Counted from the stretch's first letter, positions 7,419 through 17,642 are shown. The stretch: DNA of 64,000 bases from Corynebacterium sp. J010B-136 (GCF_002967075.1 NZ_PUGE01000003.1:62001-126000); one strand, 5' to 3'. Notes: generated by a model from the letters alone, not told the origin. A program made the numbers and translations.

Positions 7419-8310
7419 AGGCAATGACGGACTGCGTGTGGATGCAGCCTTGTCCAAAATGTTGGGGCTATCGCGCACCATCACCGCAGATTTATGCGTT
7501 GAAGGTGCCGTGCTAGTCAATGGCAATACGGTATCGAAGTCAGATCGTTTAAGCGCCGGGCAGTGGGTGGAAGTTACTCTGCCTGAGCCCGCAGCACCGC
7601 TGGTTCCCAAAGAAGAGCTGGTTGAAGGAATGGACGTGGTCTATTCCGACGATGACATCATCGCGGTCAACAAGCCCGTTGGTGTGGCAGCGCATCCTTC
7701 CGTGGGTTGGGAAGGACCCACGGTCATCGGTGGTTTGGCAGCGGCAGGTTTTAGGCTTTCTACCTCCGGCCCGCCAGAGCGCAAAGGCATTGTGCACCGC
7801 CTAGACGTTGGTACGTCTGGGGTTATGGTGGTGGCTTCCTCCGAACGTGCCTATTCAGCATTGAAGGCAGCGTTTAAGGAACGCACCGTACACAAGACGT
7901 ATCACGCGCTGGTGCAAGGTTTGCCCGATCCCATTGAAGGTACTATCGATGCCCCCATCGGCCGCCATCCATCATCAGGCTGGAAATTCGCCGTGACCGA
8001 CGAAGGCAAGCACGCGATTACTCACTACAGTCTGATCGAGGCATTTCGCGAAGCATCGCTTCTCGATGTCCACCTAGAGACCGGCCGCACCCACCAAATC
8101 CGCGTGCACATGTCGGCCATTGGCCATCCTTGCTGCGGTGATCCTATGTATGGCTCTGACCCGAACCTTTCCAAGCGCCTCGGGCTGATTCGTCAATGGT
8201 TACATGCGGTCAAGCTCGGGTTTGTACACCCTGGCACCGGTCGCTGGATCGAGATCGAAACCAACTACCCAGACGACTTGCAAAACGCCTTGGATGTTCT
8301 TCGTGGATAA
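7384..8310 (+). CDS. rluD: 23S rRNA pseudouridine synthase, RluA/RluD family
   Basis: 308 residues. Residues about 15-75 are an S4 RNA-binding domain ([32 protein letters not shown]); the remainder is the RluA-type catalytic domain with the signature [14 protein letters not shown], whose aspartate is the nucleophile, and the conserved [19 protein letters not shown]. Family members isomerise uridines in helix 69 of 23S rRNA. The ATG at 7384 lies inside lspA and is preceded by GGAGG (about 7374-7378), so the two genes are translationally linked. The next gene begins within its last 8 bp. Confidence 0.93.
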   Translation: MNREVRTLPVPEGNDGLRVDAALSKMLGLSRTITADLCVEGAVLVNGNTVSKSDRLSAGQWVEVTLPEPAAPLVPKEELVEGMDVVYSDDDIIAVNKPVGVAAHPSVGWEGPTVIGGLAAAGFRLSTSGPPERKGIVHRLDVGTSGVMVVASSERAYSALKAAFKERTVHKTYHALVQGLPDPIEGTIDAPIGRHPSSGWKFAVTDEGKHAITHYSLIEAFREASLLDVHLETGRTHQIRVHMSAIGHPCCGDPMYGSDPNLSKRLGLIRQWLHAVKLGFVHPGTGRWIEIETNYPDDLQNALDVLRG

Positions 8311-8902
8311 GGTACCTCAGCGTCCGGTGTCGGAGCACCAGGCGCGACGACACCCAAGGCTTCGCCATCCTGCGTATATTTATCGCCGGCGTCGCATCGC
8401 GGCACTGGGTATCTTGGCTTTCATCCTGTTGCTCGTGGTCTTTCTTGCTGGTGCGTGCGGGCCGGGGCCCACCCAGAGCCTGCAAGGCGATCAATTAGGA
8501 CCCGATCCTGAAGAATCCGCGCAGGAGTATCAACAACGTGCAGCACAAACGCTCGAAGACGCGCGCAAAGAGACCTATGCTTTGGTCACTTTCAACCCAG
8601 CTGTCGATGCCGCAACTGCGGCCGCTGCCGTCGATGGTGCGCAACGCGCTAGTGCGCTGATTACGCAGCAAGATTTCGTGCCGATCGAAATTCCTGAGCC
8701 CATCGAAGGCGAAAGTCGCGCGGATGTCTTTGACCGTGAGGTCGGCGATGAGAAGCTCAACTCCGTGATTATCTACGACGACGCCAAAGCGTTGTCAGAA
8801 ATCGCACAGGGCGCCGACGTCTTTGCCGTCGAGGCTGCGCCTTCTGATGCCGCCTGGGGAGGCTTCGCCATCCGCCCGCTTATGGAAACAGGTGATAATT
8901 AA
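8303..8902 (+). CDS. membrane-anchored protein, unknown function
   Basis: About 199 residues when started at the GTG at 8303, which overlaps the rluD stop codon; an in-frame ATG at 8204 lies deep in rluD and is less likely. The N-terminus is strongly basic ([11 protein letters not shown]), followed by one hydrophobic helix ([19 protein letters not shown]). The cysteine after it lacks a proper lipobox residue at -3, so an uncleaved anchor is more likely than a lipoprotein. The outer domain of about 150 residues includes [20 protein letters not shown] and [17 protein letters not shown]. No family recognised. It is tightly coupled to rluD and to the next small gene (TAATG overlap). Confidence 0.7.
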   Translation: MDKVPQRPVSEHQARRHPRLRHPAYIYRRRRIAALGILAFILLLVVFLAGACGPGPTQSLQGDQLGPDPEESAQEYQQRAAQTLEDARKETYALVTFNPAVDAATAAAAVDGAQRASALITQQDFVPIEIPEPIEGESRADVFDREVGDEKLNSVIIYDDAKALSEIAQGADVFAVEAAPSDAAWGGFAIRPLMETGDN

Positions 8903-9153
8903 TGCCGTGGCCGAAAAACCTGCGCCAGCTGAAGGCCTTTTCCACTTGGCCCGCGAATTACCGCTTTGCCTATGTCATGGATATCGTCGGCATCTTCGTG
9001 TGCCTAGGCTTTTTCCTCTTTGGCAATCAACCAGCGGAAGGCCGCGTTCTCCTTGGCTTGGGCTTTATCGTCTGCCTAGCCCTGGGCTTTTTGATGCCCG
9101 GCTGGGCATTGAACGAGGAGGAAGAAAAAGCCAAACGCGCCTGGCGGAAATAG
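8902..9153 (+). CDS. small membrane protein with two transmembrane segments
   Basis: 83 residues. Two hydrophobic helices (about 24-42, YVMDIVGIFVCLGFFLFG; about 49-68, VLLGLGFIVCLALGFLMPGW) with a short loop, then a charged tail EEEEKAKRAWRK. The ATG overlaps the stop codon of the preceding gene (TAATG), so the two are translationally coupled and may work together. Function unknown. Confidence 0.7.
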   Translation: MPWPKNLRQLKAFSTWPANYRFAYVMDIVGIFVCLGFFLFGNQPAEGRVLLGLGFIVCLALGFLMPGWALNEEEEKAKRAWRK

Positions 9154-9156
9154 AAT

Positions 9157-10041
9157 CTATTTTTCTTCGCTAGGGGGCAGTTGCACGCGCCGGGACTTTC
9201 GCCGCATGCGCACCATGTCAACCATGTACAGTGCGACTGCGAACCAGATGATGACAAAACCAATCCAGCGTTCAGAAGACATGTGTTCTTGGGTGACAAA
9301 TACAGCCCACAGCAGCTGCATCGTTGGCGTCATGTACTGCAGCATGCCCACGGTAGACAGCGACAAGAGCTTTGCGCCCTGGGCAAATAGAATCAGCGGC
9401 AGTGCCGTAACCAGGCCCGATAGGATGAGCAGGGCCGTGTGGCTTGGTCCTTCAGATAAGAACGTGGACTGGCCATTAGCGCTTAAGTAACCGATGTAGA
9501 TAAGTGCAACGGGGGACATCACTAGGGTTTCGGCAGCAACGGAGCCAGCGGATGATACCTGCACCTGCTTTTTCAAAAGACCGTAGATGCCAAAAGAGCC
9601 CGCCAGAAGCAACGAAATCCATGGACCCTCGCCGGTCATCAAGGTCAGCCATAGTACAGCGATGGCAGCCACGCCGACTGCCGAAATCTGCAGCTTGCGC
9701 AGTTGTTCTTTCAACACGAGCACGCCGAGTGCCACAGAGACTAGCGGGTTGATGAAGTATCCCAATGCTGCATCGGCCACGTGTCCGGAGTTGACCGCTA
9801 AAACATAAGTACCCCAGTTAACGGTAATGGCCACCGAGGCAGCGCTGAGCCACATCCACGTGCGACGACTTAACCGTGTTAGCTCTCGCCACGTGCCGGT
9901 CAAGAGCAGATAGATAATGATTAATACCGCGGTCCAGATGATCCGGTGCGCCAAAATTTCCAATGGGGTTGCTGGGAGCAGCAAAGGGAAGAAAGCGGGA
10001 AAGACGCCCCACAATAAATAAGCCCCGATGGCAAATGGCAT
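9157..10041 (-). CDS. rarD: RarD-type EamA transporter
   Basis: 294 residues, ten hydrophobic segments, EamA/DMT superfamily. The N-terminal AIGAYLLWGVFPAFFPLL and PLEILAHRIIWTAVLI match the RarD subfamily (E. coli RarD has a very similar opening). Its substrate is not established; the family is annotated as chloramphenicol-sensitive protein. I start it at the ATG at 10041 because GGAGG lies 5 nt upstream; an in-frame TTG at 10062 would add seven residues. It is convergent with the gene ending at 9153, with only 3 bp between stops, and divergent from dnaE1. Confidence 0.88.
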   Translation of the reverse strand: MPFAIGAYLLWGVFPAFFPLLLPATPLEILAHRIIWTAVLIIIYLLLTGTWRELTRLSRRTWMWLSAASVAITVNWGTYVLAVNSGHVADAALGYFINPLVSVALGVLVLKEQLRKLQISAVGVAAIAVLWLTLMTGEGPWISLLLAGSFGIYGLLKKQVQVSSAGSVAAETLVMSPVALIYIGYLSANGQSTFLSEGPSHTALLILSGLVTALPLILFAQGAKLLSLSTVGMLQYMTPTMQLLWAVFVTQEHMSSERWIGFVIIWFAVALYMVDMVRMRRKSRRVQLPPSEEK

Positions 10042-10102
10042 GGATGCCTCCGAATCAATCAAAGTCTCGAATTGTATTATGCAATTAGCACGTTACTCTA
10101 GT

Positions 10103-10122
10103 GGCGTAATCCAGATTGCGCC
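10103..10122. repeat. short palindrome between rarD and dnaE1
   Basis: GGCGTAAT-CCAG-ATTGCGCC, 8-bp stem with one G-T pair, in the 180-bp divergent region between rarD and dnaE1. It could be an operator or an RNA hairpin; nothing else identifies it. Confidence 0.3.
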
Positions 10123-10210
10123 AAGGTGAGTGCGACAGCCCTCCATAACCGGGCGCATTCGAACCGAACGTGCCTCGCGCTGGTGATTCCCTCCCTGTTG
10201 ACCAGATAGC

Positions 10211-10216
10211 TAGAAT
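10211..10216 (+). promoter_or_regulatory. -10 box of dnaE1, leaderless type
   Basis: TAGAAT exactly 7 nt before the ATG at 10224, with no Shine-Dalgarno sequence. This favours 10224 over the in-frame GTG at 10170 and ATG at 10215 as the start. Confidence 0.5.
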
Positions 10217-10223
10217 GACGATC

Positions 10224-13200
10224 ATGGCCAAGAATTCCTCTTTTGTACACCTTCATAACCACACTGAATTTTCCATGCTCGACGGCATGGCCAAGGTTGA
10301 TTTATTGGCGGAAGAGGTATCCCGACAGCAAATGCCCGCCGTGGGTATGACAGACCACGGCAATATGTTCGGCTCCGACGCTTTCTACCGGCGCATGACC
10401 AAAGCCGGCGTGAAACCCATTATTGGTATCGAGGCTTATATGGCACCTGGTTCGCGCTTTAATAAAAAGCGTCAACTATGGGGTACCCCGGATCAAAAGC
10501 GTGATGACGTTTCCGCCTCCGGTGCCTATTTGCACCAGACCATGCTGGCAGAAAATGCCACGGGCCTGTCTAATCTTTTTAAGCTTTCTTCTCTTGCTTC
10601 CTATGAAGGCCAGTTGGGTAAATGGCCGCGTATGGACGCGGAACTGATTGCCGAACACGCTGATGGCATCATCGCAACGACCGGTTGTCCATCGGGTGAT
10701 GTGCAAACACGTCTGCGCTTGGGCCAATTCGACGAAGCGCTCGAAGCAGCTGCGATGTGGCAAGACATTTACGGTCGTGACAACTATTTTCTGGAGTTGA
10801 TGGATCATGGCCTGGACATCGAAAAGCGCACGCGTGACGGCCTGCTAGAAATTGGCCGCAAGCTGGACCTGCCACCGCTGGTGACCAATGACTGCCACTA
10901 CGTGCTGGAATCGCAGGCACCGGCGCACGAGGCTATGTTGTGTGTGCAAACCGGTAAGACCTTCATGGACCCAGACCGGTTTAAGTTCGACGGCACGGGC
11001 TACTACATCAAATCAGCTGCGCAAATGCGCGAGCTGTGGGACCACATGGTGCCAGATGGCTGCGATAACACCTTGTGGATTGCCGAGCGCGTCGAATCCT
11101 ATGATGCCTTGTGGGAAGAACACACCCACGACCGCATGCCAATTGCCGATGTTCCTGAGGGACACACTCCAACCTCATGGTTGACCCATGAGGTGATGGA
11201 AGGACTCAAAGACCGCTTCAACGGCGAAGAGGTGCCTGAGGAATACGTCAAGCGTGCCGAATATGAAATCTCCGTTATCGATATGAAGGGCTACCCGTCC
11301 TACTTCCTTATCGTTGCCGAGCTTATTAAGCATGCCCGCTCCATCGGTATTTGGGTCGGTCCTGGCCGTGGCTCGGCAGCGGGTGCTTTGGTTGCTTATG
11401 CCTTGACCATTACCAATATTGACCCAATTGAACATGACCTGCTGTTCGAGCGATTTTTGAACCCAGAGCGACCCTCTGCACCCGATATCGATATCGACTT
11501 CGATGACCGCCGCCGTGGTGAGATGATCCAATACGCCGCTGAGCGCTGGGGCGAAGACAAAATTGCGCAGGTTATTACCTTCGGTACCGTCAAGACCAAG
11601 CAGGCCATTAAGGATGCTGCGAAGGTGCACTTTGGCCAGCCTGGATTCCAGATGGCTGACCGCATTAACGGCGCGCTGCCGCCGGCGATTATGGCGAAAG
11701 ATATTCCGCTATCCGGTATTACTGACCCGGAACATGAGCGCTACTCTGAGGCCACCGAAGTGCGCCAAATGGTCGAAACCGACCCGGATGTTAAAAAGAT
11801 TTATGACACCGCGCGTGGTCTCGAAGGCGTTGTCCGCCAAGCGGGTGTGCACGCCTGTGCGGTGATTATGGCCTCTGTCCGGTTGATGGACCACATTCCA
11901 ATGTGGAAGCGCCCTGCTGACGGTGCTTATATCACCGGCTGGGACTACCCAGCATGTGAGGCCATTGGCCTGCTGAAGATGGACTTTCTAGGCCTGCGCA
12001 ACCTCACGGTTATCGGTGACGCGCTGGCTAATATCAAGAAAAACCGCGGCATTGACCTCAACCTTGAAGACTTGCATGCCGATGACCCGCAGGTATCCAA
12101 GGTCTACGAACTGCTCTCAAGCGGCGATACCCTAGGCGTGTTCCAGCTGGACTCCGGCGGTATGCAGGAGTTGCTAAAACGCATGAAGCCAACCGGCTTT
12201 AAAGATATCGTGGCGTCGCTGGCGCTGTATCGTCCAGGACCGATGGGCGTGAACGCGCACTGGAACTACGCGGACCGTAAAAATGGGCGTCAGGAAATTA
12301 CGCCTATCCACCCAGAGCTGGAAGAAGCACTGGAAGAAATCCTCGGCGAGACCTACGGCCTGATCGTGTATCAGGAGCAGATCATGCGTATTTCTCAGAA
12401 ACTCGCGAACTACACCGCTGGTGAAGCAGATGGCTTCCGTAAAGCCATGGGTAAGAAGAAACCAGAAGTACTGGCCCAAGAATATGAGAAGTTCAGCCAG
12501 GGCATGTTCTCCAATGGCTACTCCAAGGGCGCGGTCGATGCGCTGTGGGGCACCATTGAGCCTTTCGCGTCCTACGCGTTTAACAAGTCCCACGCCGCAG
12601 GCTACGGACTGGTGTCCTTCTGGACCGCATACCTGAAGGCCTACTTCGCGCCGGAGTACATGGCCGCGCTTTTGACCTCGGTGGCGGATAAGAAAGACAA
12701 GTCCGCTATCTACTTGGCTGACTGTCGCCACCTTGGCATTAAGGTGTTGCCGCCAGATGTTAACGAGTCCGCGGAAGACTTCGAGGCTGTTGGCGAAGAT
12801 ATCCGCTTCGGCATGGGTGCGATCCGCAACGTGGGCTCGGAAGTAGTGGAATCGATCATCGAGGCGCGCCGGGAAAAGGGTGCTTTCAAGTCCTTCAGTG
12901 ACTACCTGGATAAGATTTCGCTGATTGCGTGTACCAAGCGCGTAACAGAGTCATTGATTAAAGCCGGTGCCTTTGACTCTTTGGGGCATCCGCGCAAGGG
13001 CTTGATGCTGATTCAAGAAGACGCCGTGGATTCGGTGCAGTCGACGAAAAAGGCAGCGGATAAGGGACAGTTCGATCTCTTCGCTAGCTTCGGCGGCGAT
13101 GAAGGCGGATCCGTATCGACTTTTGCTATCGATGTTCCTGAGGAGTCCTGGGACCGTAAGCACGAACTCGCCCTCGAGCGAGAAATGCTGGGGCTTTATG

Positions 13201-13793
13201 TCTCCGGGCACCCGCTCGATGGCTTCGAAGATGCCCTGGCGGCACAGACTGATACCGCTTTGACCACCGTGGTCGGTGGCGAGATGCGCAATGGACAAGA
13301 GATGATCATCGGCGGTATTATCTCGGCTGTCGACCGTCGTTTCTCCAAGCGCGACGGCTCCCCGTGGGCAATTGTCACTATCGAAGATCACCACGGTGCG
13401 CAGGTAGAAATCTTGGTCTTTAACCAGGTTTATTCCTTGGTGGCTCCGCAGATTGTGGAAGATAATATTATCCTGGCCAAGGTTCAGGTGCGTGTGCGTG
13501 ATGAGCGCACCAGCTTCTTCTGCAATGACATCCGAGTCCCGGAATTAGGCCCAGGAAATGGTGCTGGTTTGCCGCTGCGGCTGAGCATGCGTACGGACCA
13601 GTGCACGATGGAAAACATCGCAAAGCTTAAGCAAGTATTGGTCAATAACAAAGGCGATTCGGACGTCTATCTCACCCTGCTTAGTGGCGATGAATCTACC
13701 ATGATGGTCTTAGGCGACCACCTGCGCGTGGAGCGATCTTCGAGCTTGATGGGTGATCTCAAAGCCACCATGGGGGCAGGGATCTTAGGCTAG
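10224..13793 (+). CDS. dnaE1: DNA polymerase III alpha subunit, replicative
   Basis: C-family replicative DNA polymerase of 1189 residues from the chosen ATG. The N-terminal PHP domain starts at once ([23 protein letters not shown]-type metal site in [10 protein letters not shown]). The palm carries [16 protein letters not shown] and the acidic motif [19 protein letters not shown]; finger and tandem HhH regions follow ([20 protein letters not shown]), then the OB domain near residue 1000 ([20 protein letters not shown]). It synthesises the chromosome as part of the Pol III holoenzyme. Three residues of upstream reading frame (GTG at 10170) lack the PHP-domain context. It is divergent from rarD. 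Confidence 0.97.
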   Translation: MAKNSSFVHLHNHTEFSMLDGMAKVDLLAEEVSRQQMPAVGMTDHGNMFGSDAFYRRMTKAGVKPIIGIEAYMAPGSRFNKKRQLWGTPDQKRDDVSASGAYLHQTMLAENATGLSNLFKLSSLASYEGQLGKWPRMDAELIAEHADGIIATTGCPSGDVQTRLRLGQFDEALEAAAMWQDIYGRDNYFLELMDHGLDIEKRTRDGLLEIGRKLDLPPLVTNDCHYVLESQAPAHEAMLCVQTGKTFMDPDRFKFDGTGYYIKSAAQMRELWDHMVPDGCDNTLWIAERVESYDALWEEHTHDRMPIADVPEGHTPTSWLTHEVMEGLKDRFNGEEVPEEYVKRAEYEISVIDMKGYPSYFLIVAELIKHARSIGIWVGPGRGSAAGALVAYALTITNIDPIEHDLLFERFLNPERPSAPDIDIDFDDRRRGEMIQYAAERWGEDKIAQVITFGTVKTKQAIKDAAKVHFGQPGFQMADRINGALPPAIMAKDIPLSGITDPEHERYSEATEVRQMVETDPDVKKIYDTARGLEGVVRQAGVHACAVIMASVRLMDHIPMWKRPADGAYITGWDYPACEAIGLLKMDFLGLRNLTVIGDALANIKKNRGIDLNLEDLHADDPQVSKVYELLSSGDTLGVFQLDSGGMQELLKRMKPTGFKDIVASLALYRPGPMGVNAHWNYADRKNGRQEITPIHPELEEALEEILGETYGLIVYQEQIMRISQKLANYTAGEADGFRKAMGKKKPEVLAQEYEKFSQGMFSNGYSKGAVDALWGTIEPFASYAFNKSHAAGYGLVSFWTAYLKAYFAPEYMAALLTSVADKKDKSAIYLADCRHLGIKVLPPDVNESAEDFEAVGEDIRFGMGAIRNVGSEVVESIIEARREKGAFKSFSDYLDKISLIACTKRVTESLIKAGAFDSLGHPRKGLMLIQEDAVDSVQSTKKAADKGQFDLFASFGGDEGGSVSTFAIDVPEESWDRKHELALEREMLGLYVSGHPLDGFEDALAAQTDTALTTVVGGEMRNGQEMIIGGIISAVDRRFSKRDGSPWAIVTIEDHHGAQVEILVFNQVYSLVAPQIVEDNIILAKVQVRVRDERTSFFCNDIRVPELGPGNGAGLPLRLSMRTDQCTMENIAKLKQVLVNNKGDSDVYLTLLSGDESTMMVLGDHLRVERSSSLMGDLKATMGAGILG

Positions 13794-13875
13794 ACCAAGC
13801 GGTTCGCTACTCGTACGCCAAACGGGGTAGGGGACGTGAATAAAAATAATGGATGTGCAGGATTCTGAGATAAGG

Positions 13876-13891
13876 TAGACCACACAGTCTA
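13876..13891. promoter_or_regulatory. McbR-type operator TAGAC-N6-GTCTA
   Basis: TAGACCACACAGTCTA matches exactly the reported binding motif of McbR, the TetR-type master repressor of methionine and cysteine genes in C. glutamicum. It overlaps the position just after a possible -10 box (TAAGGT, 13871-13876), 23 bp upstream of the MetE-like gene, which fits repression at the transcription start. Confidence 0.75.
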
Positions 13892-13914
13892 TTTCTTATG
13901 AAGGAGAAAACTTC

Positions 13915-15117
13915 GTGGCACAAAAAATCCGCACTACTCATGTTGGCTCACTCCCACGCACCCCAGAATTGCTGGAAGCAAACCAAAACCGGGCATCCGG
14001 TTCGGTGCCAGATGAGGCCTTTTTTGAAATTCTAGAAAAGGCAGTCGATGAAGTCGTTGCCCGCCAGGTAGAGCTGGGCATCGATATCATCAACGAAGGC
14101 GAATACGGCCACATCACCTCCGGAGCGATTGACTACGGTGCATGGTGGAACTACTCCTTCTCCCGCTTGGGCGGGCTGACCATGACCGACGTTGACCGTT
14201 GGGCAAGCGAGGAAGTTGTTCGTTCCGAACCAGGCAAGCCACGCTTGACCTCTTTCTCGGACCGCCGCGACCGCGCGCTGTTCAACGAGGCATACGAAGA
14301 TCCAGAGTCTGGCATCTTCACCGGCCGCGCCAAGGTGGGCAACCCAGAGTTCACCGGCCCAATTACCTACGTTGGCCAGAAGGAAGTCGAAGCAGACGTC
14401 AAGCTGCTCAAGGACGCAATGGCGAAGCACAACGTCACCGACGGCTTCGTTGCGGCACTTTCCCCGGGATCTGCAGCGCGTTTGGCTAATAAGTACTACG
14501 AGACCGAGTCTGAAGTTATTCAGGCTTGTGGCGCGGCACTGTCGCACGAGTACAAGGCCATCACCGATGCTGGCCTGACCGTTCAGTTCGACGCCCCAGA
14601 CTTGGCTGAAGCGTGGGACCAGATCAACCCAGAGCCTTCCATTGAAGACTTCCGTGGCTTTGTGCGCGAGCGCATCGACGTGCTCAACGAATCCATCAAG
14701 GACATTCCGAAGGAACTGACCCGCCTGCACATCTGCTGGGGCTCCTGGCACGGACCACACGTCACCGACGTTCCATTCGGCGACATCCTCGAAGAAATCC
14801 TGCGCGCTGAGGTCGGCGGCTACACCTTCGAGGCAGCCTCCCCACGCCACGCACACGAGTGGAAGATCTGGAAGGACGTTGAACTTCCAGACAACGTTTT
14901 GCTCTACCCAGGTGTTATCGCGCACTCCACCAACGTGGTTGAGCACCCAGAGCTCGTGGCAGACCGCATCTCCAACTTCGCAGAAGTAGTTGGTCCAGAC
15001 AAGGTTGTCGCATCGACTGACTGTGGTTTGGGCGGTCGCCTGCACCACCAGATCGCTTGGGCAAAGCTGGACTCTTTGGTCAAGGGTGCAGAAATCGCAT
15101 CCAAGCGCCTGTACTAA
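13915..15117 (+). CDS. cobalamin-independent methionine synthase C-terminal domain homologue
   Basis: 400 residues that correspond only to the catalytic C-terminal half of MetE; the N-terminal half is absent. The zinc site is complete: His272 and Cys274 in LHICWGSWHG, Glu306 in GGYTFEAAS, Cys370 in ASTDCGLGGRLHHQ. It therefore probably activates a thiol such as homocysteine, but the methyl donor is unknown; stand-alone proteins of this type need not use methyltetrahydrofolate polyglutamate. The GTG start has AAGGAG 8 nt upstream. A perfect McbR-type operator precedes it, placing it in sulfur amino acid metabolism. It is convergent with a secreted-protein gene and separated by a strong terminator. 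Confidence 0.88.
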   Translation: MAQKIRTTHVGSLPRTPELLEANQNRASGSVPDEAFFEILEKAVDEVVARQVELGIDIINEGEYGHITSGAIDYGAWWNYSFSRLGGLTMTDVDRWASEEVVRSEPGKPRLTSFSDRRDRALFNEAYEDPESGIFTGRAKVGNPEFTGPITYVGQKEVEADVKLLKDAMAKHNVTDGFVAALSPGSAARLANKYYETESEVIQACGAALSHEYKAITDAGLTVQFDAPDLAEAWDQINPEPSIEDFRGFVRERIDVLNESIKDIPKELTRLHICWGSWHGPHVTDVPFGDILEEILRAEVGGYTFEAASPRHAHEWKIWKDVELPDNVLLYPGVIAHSTNVVEHPELVADRISNFAEVVGPDKVVASTDCGLGGRLHHQIAWAKLDSLVKGAEIASKRLY

Positions 15118-15131
15118 ATTCGGGTATACGC

Positions 15132-15180
15132 AAAAATCCTCCCCGCAGTTCAGTTAAACCGAACTGCGGGGAGGATTTTT
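15132..15180. terminator. bidirectional rho-independent terminator
   Basis: A perfect 20-bp stem (15132-15151 with 15161-15180) with a 9-nt loop. The arms start with AAAAATCC and end with GGATTTTT, giving a T-run on both strands. It serves the two convergent genes around it. Confidence 0.92.
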
Positions 15181-15203
15181 AGCGTTTAAGTAACGCCAGG
15201 CGA

Positions 15204-15722
15204 TTAGAGCTTGAAGCCCATGTTCTTCAAAAAGCCGGAGATCTGGGCGCGCGCCTCAGGGGAGAAGGTTGCAACAATCCCAGCTGCCTGGGTCAAAGAG
15301 CCACCGACCGCGAGGATGGCGCCAATGACAGCGAAAATCATGTCGGTGGTGTCATCGCCACGCATGGACTTTGCGAAATCTGGCACCTTCTCCCAGCGCG
15401 CGTCTGCCTTGGCCTCTTCTTCTTCCTCGATGCACTCTGGCGGGGTAGGCATGCCGGAAGAGCCATAGCCGTTGAGGATGCCAAAGGCTAGTTCCTGTGG
15501 GCCCATAAACGAAGAACCAACCGTGCCGGCCTCAACGTCTGCCTCATGATCTTCCTTGGCCTTTTCGATGGCAGCCTGGCATTCTGGGGAGTAGCCCTCG
15601 CCGCTGATGTGTCCACCAGAAGACAGCGAGCCGGTTTGTGCGGATGCGGCAACTGGTGTCAAGGCAGCCAAAGCAACGGAGCTGGCAGCCACCATGGCCA
15701 CAGAAAGACGGGAATTACGCAT
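15204..15722 (-). CDS. secreted protein, unknown function
   Basis: 172 residues. A Sec signal peptide (SRLSVAMVAASSVALAALTP, cleavage likely after VAASA, about residue 28) has no lipobox. The mature protein has a Gly/Ser-rich start, two cysteines (SPECQ and PPECIEEEEE) that could form a disulfide, an acidic stretch, and a C-terminal hydrophobic helix (MIFAVIGAILAVGGSLTQAAG) before ARAQISGFLKNMGFKL. This suggests a small exported protein that associates with a membrane or oligomerises. AAGGAG precedes the ATG. Family not recognised. Confidence 0.75.
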   Translation of the reverse strand: MRNSRLSVAMVAASSVALAALTPVAASAQTGSLSSGGHISGEGYSPECQAAIEKAKEDHEADVEAGTVGSSFMGPQELAFGILNGYGSSGMPTPPECIEEEEEAKADARWEKVPDFAKSMRGDDTTDMIFAVIGAILAVGGSLTQAAGIVATFSPEARAQISGFLKNMGFKL

Positions 15723-15827
15723 AGAGGACTTCTCCTTGGAAGGCAGAACTAGGATTTATACCTTCCTGAACTTAGCAGGTTGGCCAAGATACCGGTAGGC
15801 AAGGGCAAGAAAAAGATGAATTTCTAG

Positions 15828-17642
15828 CTAACGCGAAGACAGCGAAGATCGCGAAAGGTGAGAAGAACCTTTCGCGCTTCCGCTTGTCGATGGCTCCTTT
15901 TCCACCACCGATTCCACCTCATAGATAGTGGTGGTGCCAGAGACTTCATTGCCAACGACCAACAGGTATTCGCCATTAGGGGAGTCTTGCTTATCGATGA
16001 ATGCCAGGCCTTCTGGGCCTAAGTCGCCAGCCAACTTGGTGGAGTCGTAGTTATCCTCATCAAAGTCCACGGTGAAATCGCGGTTATTAATGTAAGTCTG
16101 GTACTTCGCATTCGCTGGGTCGGTCACATCGTAGACAAAGATGCCGCCGACACGCTCAGCGCCGATGAAAGCATAGGTGCGCTCACCAATGTGGCCGATG
16201 GTCAAAGCTTCTGGCTCTGGGCCCTTATTATCGGAGCGATCGTCGAAGTCCGGGTCTTCATTATCAGCGTTGTGGTGGAAGACTCCTGGCTGATTCAAAG
16301 ATGCGGTGATTTCTTCGAAGTCGGAGCCCGAGTCGAAGACGACGTTGCCGGCTTCATCGTAGATAGAAAATGAGCGTGAGCCATAGGCGTAGAGCTCATC
16401 GAAGCACTGCATTTCTTCATTCCAGCCGGAGGCATTAGACAGCTTCAAATTGCCGGCAACCTTCTTATCAGCCAGTGCCTCGGCATCAACATCGCCCAGA
16501 GCGCCCTCGCAGACCTGGCCATTATCGATGACATCGGCAAGCTCAACTTCATCGGTGTATACGCCGGAGCCACCGTCTTTTTCTTCGACGCCCCACTCGC
16601 GGGCATCACCTTCGTTTGCAGTGGCAAAGTAGGTCTTGCCGTCAGAGGTAAACGCGTGGATGGAATCCGGCATGCTCAAACCCTTCACAGGGATCGTGCG
16701 CAGCTCGGCTTTGTCATCCTTGTTGGAAGAGTCAATAGGAACCTGCAAGTGATCCGCGATGTGCGCAGGTACGACCTTTTCAACTGTGGCTGATGCGATA
16801 TCGATGATCGCGATGGCATTATTTTCTTGCAGGGTGACGAAAGCCTTACCGTTAGCAGAGGCTACATATTCAGGTTCTAAGTCCAAGGAAGGCTTGTTGT
16901 GGTGATTTTCCGGGCCGAAGATGCGGATGTCTTCGTGCAGAGCACCCGGGGCATCGAAGGCCTCGAAGCCGGCGGTGCGCACATCAGCCTGGGTGGCTGC
17001 TTCCACCGTGCCGGGCGCCGGCAGCGTAATGACAGAGACTGAACCAGCAGGATCAGCGACATAAGCGGTACCCGCAGCATCTAATTCATTTGATGGCTCA
17101 CCCTCGTTGGCAACAAGCGCATAAGCGCCATCGTCGGTGATGTGCACGTTATCGGGCAACGCGCCGATGGTTACGCGCCCCAGTTCGGCTGCGCCCAAGT
17201 CATCGGCTGCAGCATCGAAGAAGAGTGCTTCGCCCTGCAGGACCTTGTTGCTTTGTTGCACCGCAGCAACTGCCAGACCATCTTCACGTACGGTAACCGA
17301 GTTGATTTCCTTATCCGCGCCCGCGGAGATAGAGCCAATCTTGGTGGGCTTTTGCGGATTAGAAGCATCGAGTACATCAATCTCGCCCGAGAGCGCATTA
17401 ACGGTCAAGACGCGCTTCGAGCCCGCGTGGAAGGCAACAATCTCAGCTGCTGATTCCGCCAGCTGTCCCGATGCATAGCTTCCGAGGGGAGCCATCTTTA
17501 CTGAAGCATCGGCAGCAGCGTGCGTGTGAACCGAATCCACGATGCCGTTGAAATCTTGTGCCTGGGCAACCGCAGGAGAGATGAGACCGCAGCTTAAAGT
17601 CACGGCTGCGCACAGGGAGATAGCGCGACGGGAAAAGGACAT
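15828..17642 (-). CDS. secreted choice-of-anchor I family protein (beta-propeller-like)
   Basis: 604 residues with a signal peptide (RAISLCAAVTLSCGLISPAV, cleavage after AQAQ). The mature chain has repeated beta-propeller-like units: GSKRVLTVNALSGEIDVLDA, GALPDNVHITDDGAYALVAN, GKAFVTLQENNAIAIIDIAS, GKTYFATANEGDAREWG, and GPEALTIGHIGERTYAFIG-like near the end (EPEALTIGHIGERTYAFIGA), followed by GPEGLAFIDKQDSPNGEYLL. This matches the choice-of-anchor I family of bacterial exported proteins; the acidic Asp-rich loops could bind calcium (inference). The C-terminal Ser-rich tail is short with no LPXTG motif. AAGGAG precedes the ATG. Substrate or enzymatic activity unknown. Confidence 0.82.
   Translation of the reverse strand: MSFSRRAISLCAAVTLSCGLISPAVAQAQDFNGIVDSVHTHAAADASVKMAPLGSYASGQLAESAAEIVAFHAGSKRVLTVNALSGEIDVLDASNPQKPTKIGSISAGADKEINSVTVREDGLAVAAVQQSNKVLQGEALFFDAAADDLGAAELGRVTIGALPDNVHITDDGAYALVANEGEPSNELDAAGTAYVADPAGSVSVITLPAPGTVEAATQADVRTAGFEAFDAPGALHEDIRIFGPENHHNKPSLDLEPEYVASANGKAFVTLQENNAIAIIDIASATVEKVVPAHIADHLQVPIDSSNKDDKAELRTIPVKGLSMPDSIHAFTSDGKTYFATANEGDAREWGVEEKDGGSGVYTDEVELADVIDNGQVCEGALGDVDAEALADKKVAGNLKLSNASGWNEEMQCFDELYAYGSRSFSIYDEAGNVVFDSGSDFEEITASLNQPGVFHHNADNEDPDFDDRSDNKGPEPEALTIGHIGERTYAFIGAERVGGIFVYDVTDPANAKYQTYINNRDFTVDFDEDNYDSTKLAGDLGPEGLAFIDKQDSPNGEYLLVVGNEVSGTTTIYEVESVVEKEPSTSGSAKGSSHLSRSSLSSR

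Noticed and set aside
10170..10223. Upstream GTG start for dnaE1
   Set aside because: It would add 18 residues before the conserved PHP start, has no ribosome binding site, and would place the TAGAAT -10 box inside the coding region.
14032..15048. 338-codon open frame on the minus strand
   Set aside because: It is fully antisense to the MetE-like gene, whose zinc-site motifs are intact; the antisense protein is rich in Val, Asp and Trp and has no domain.
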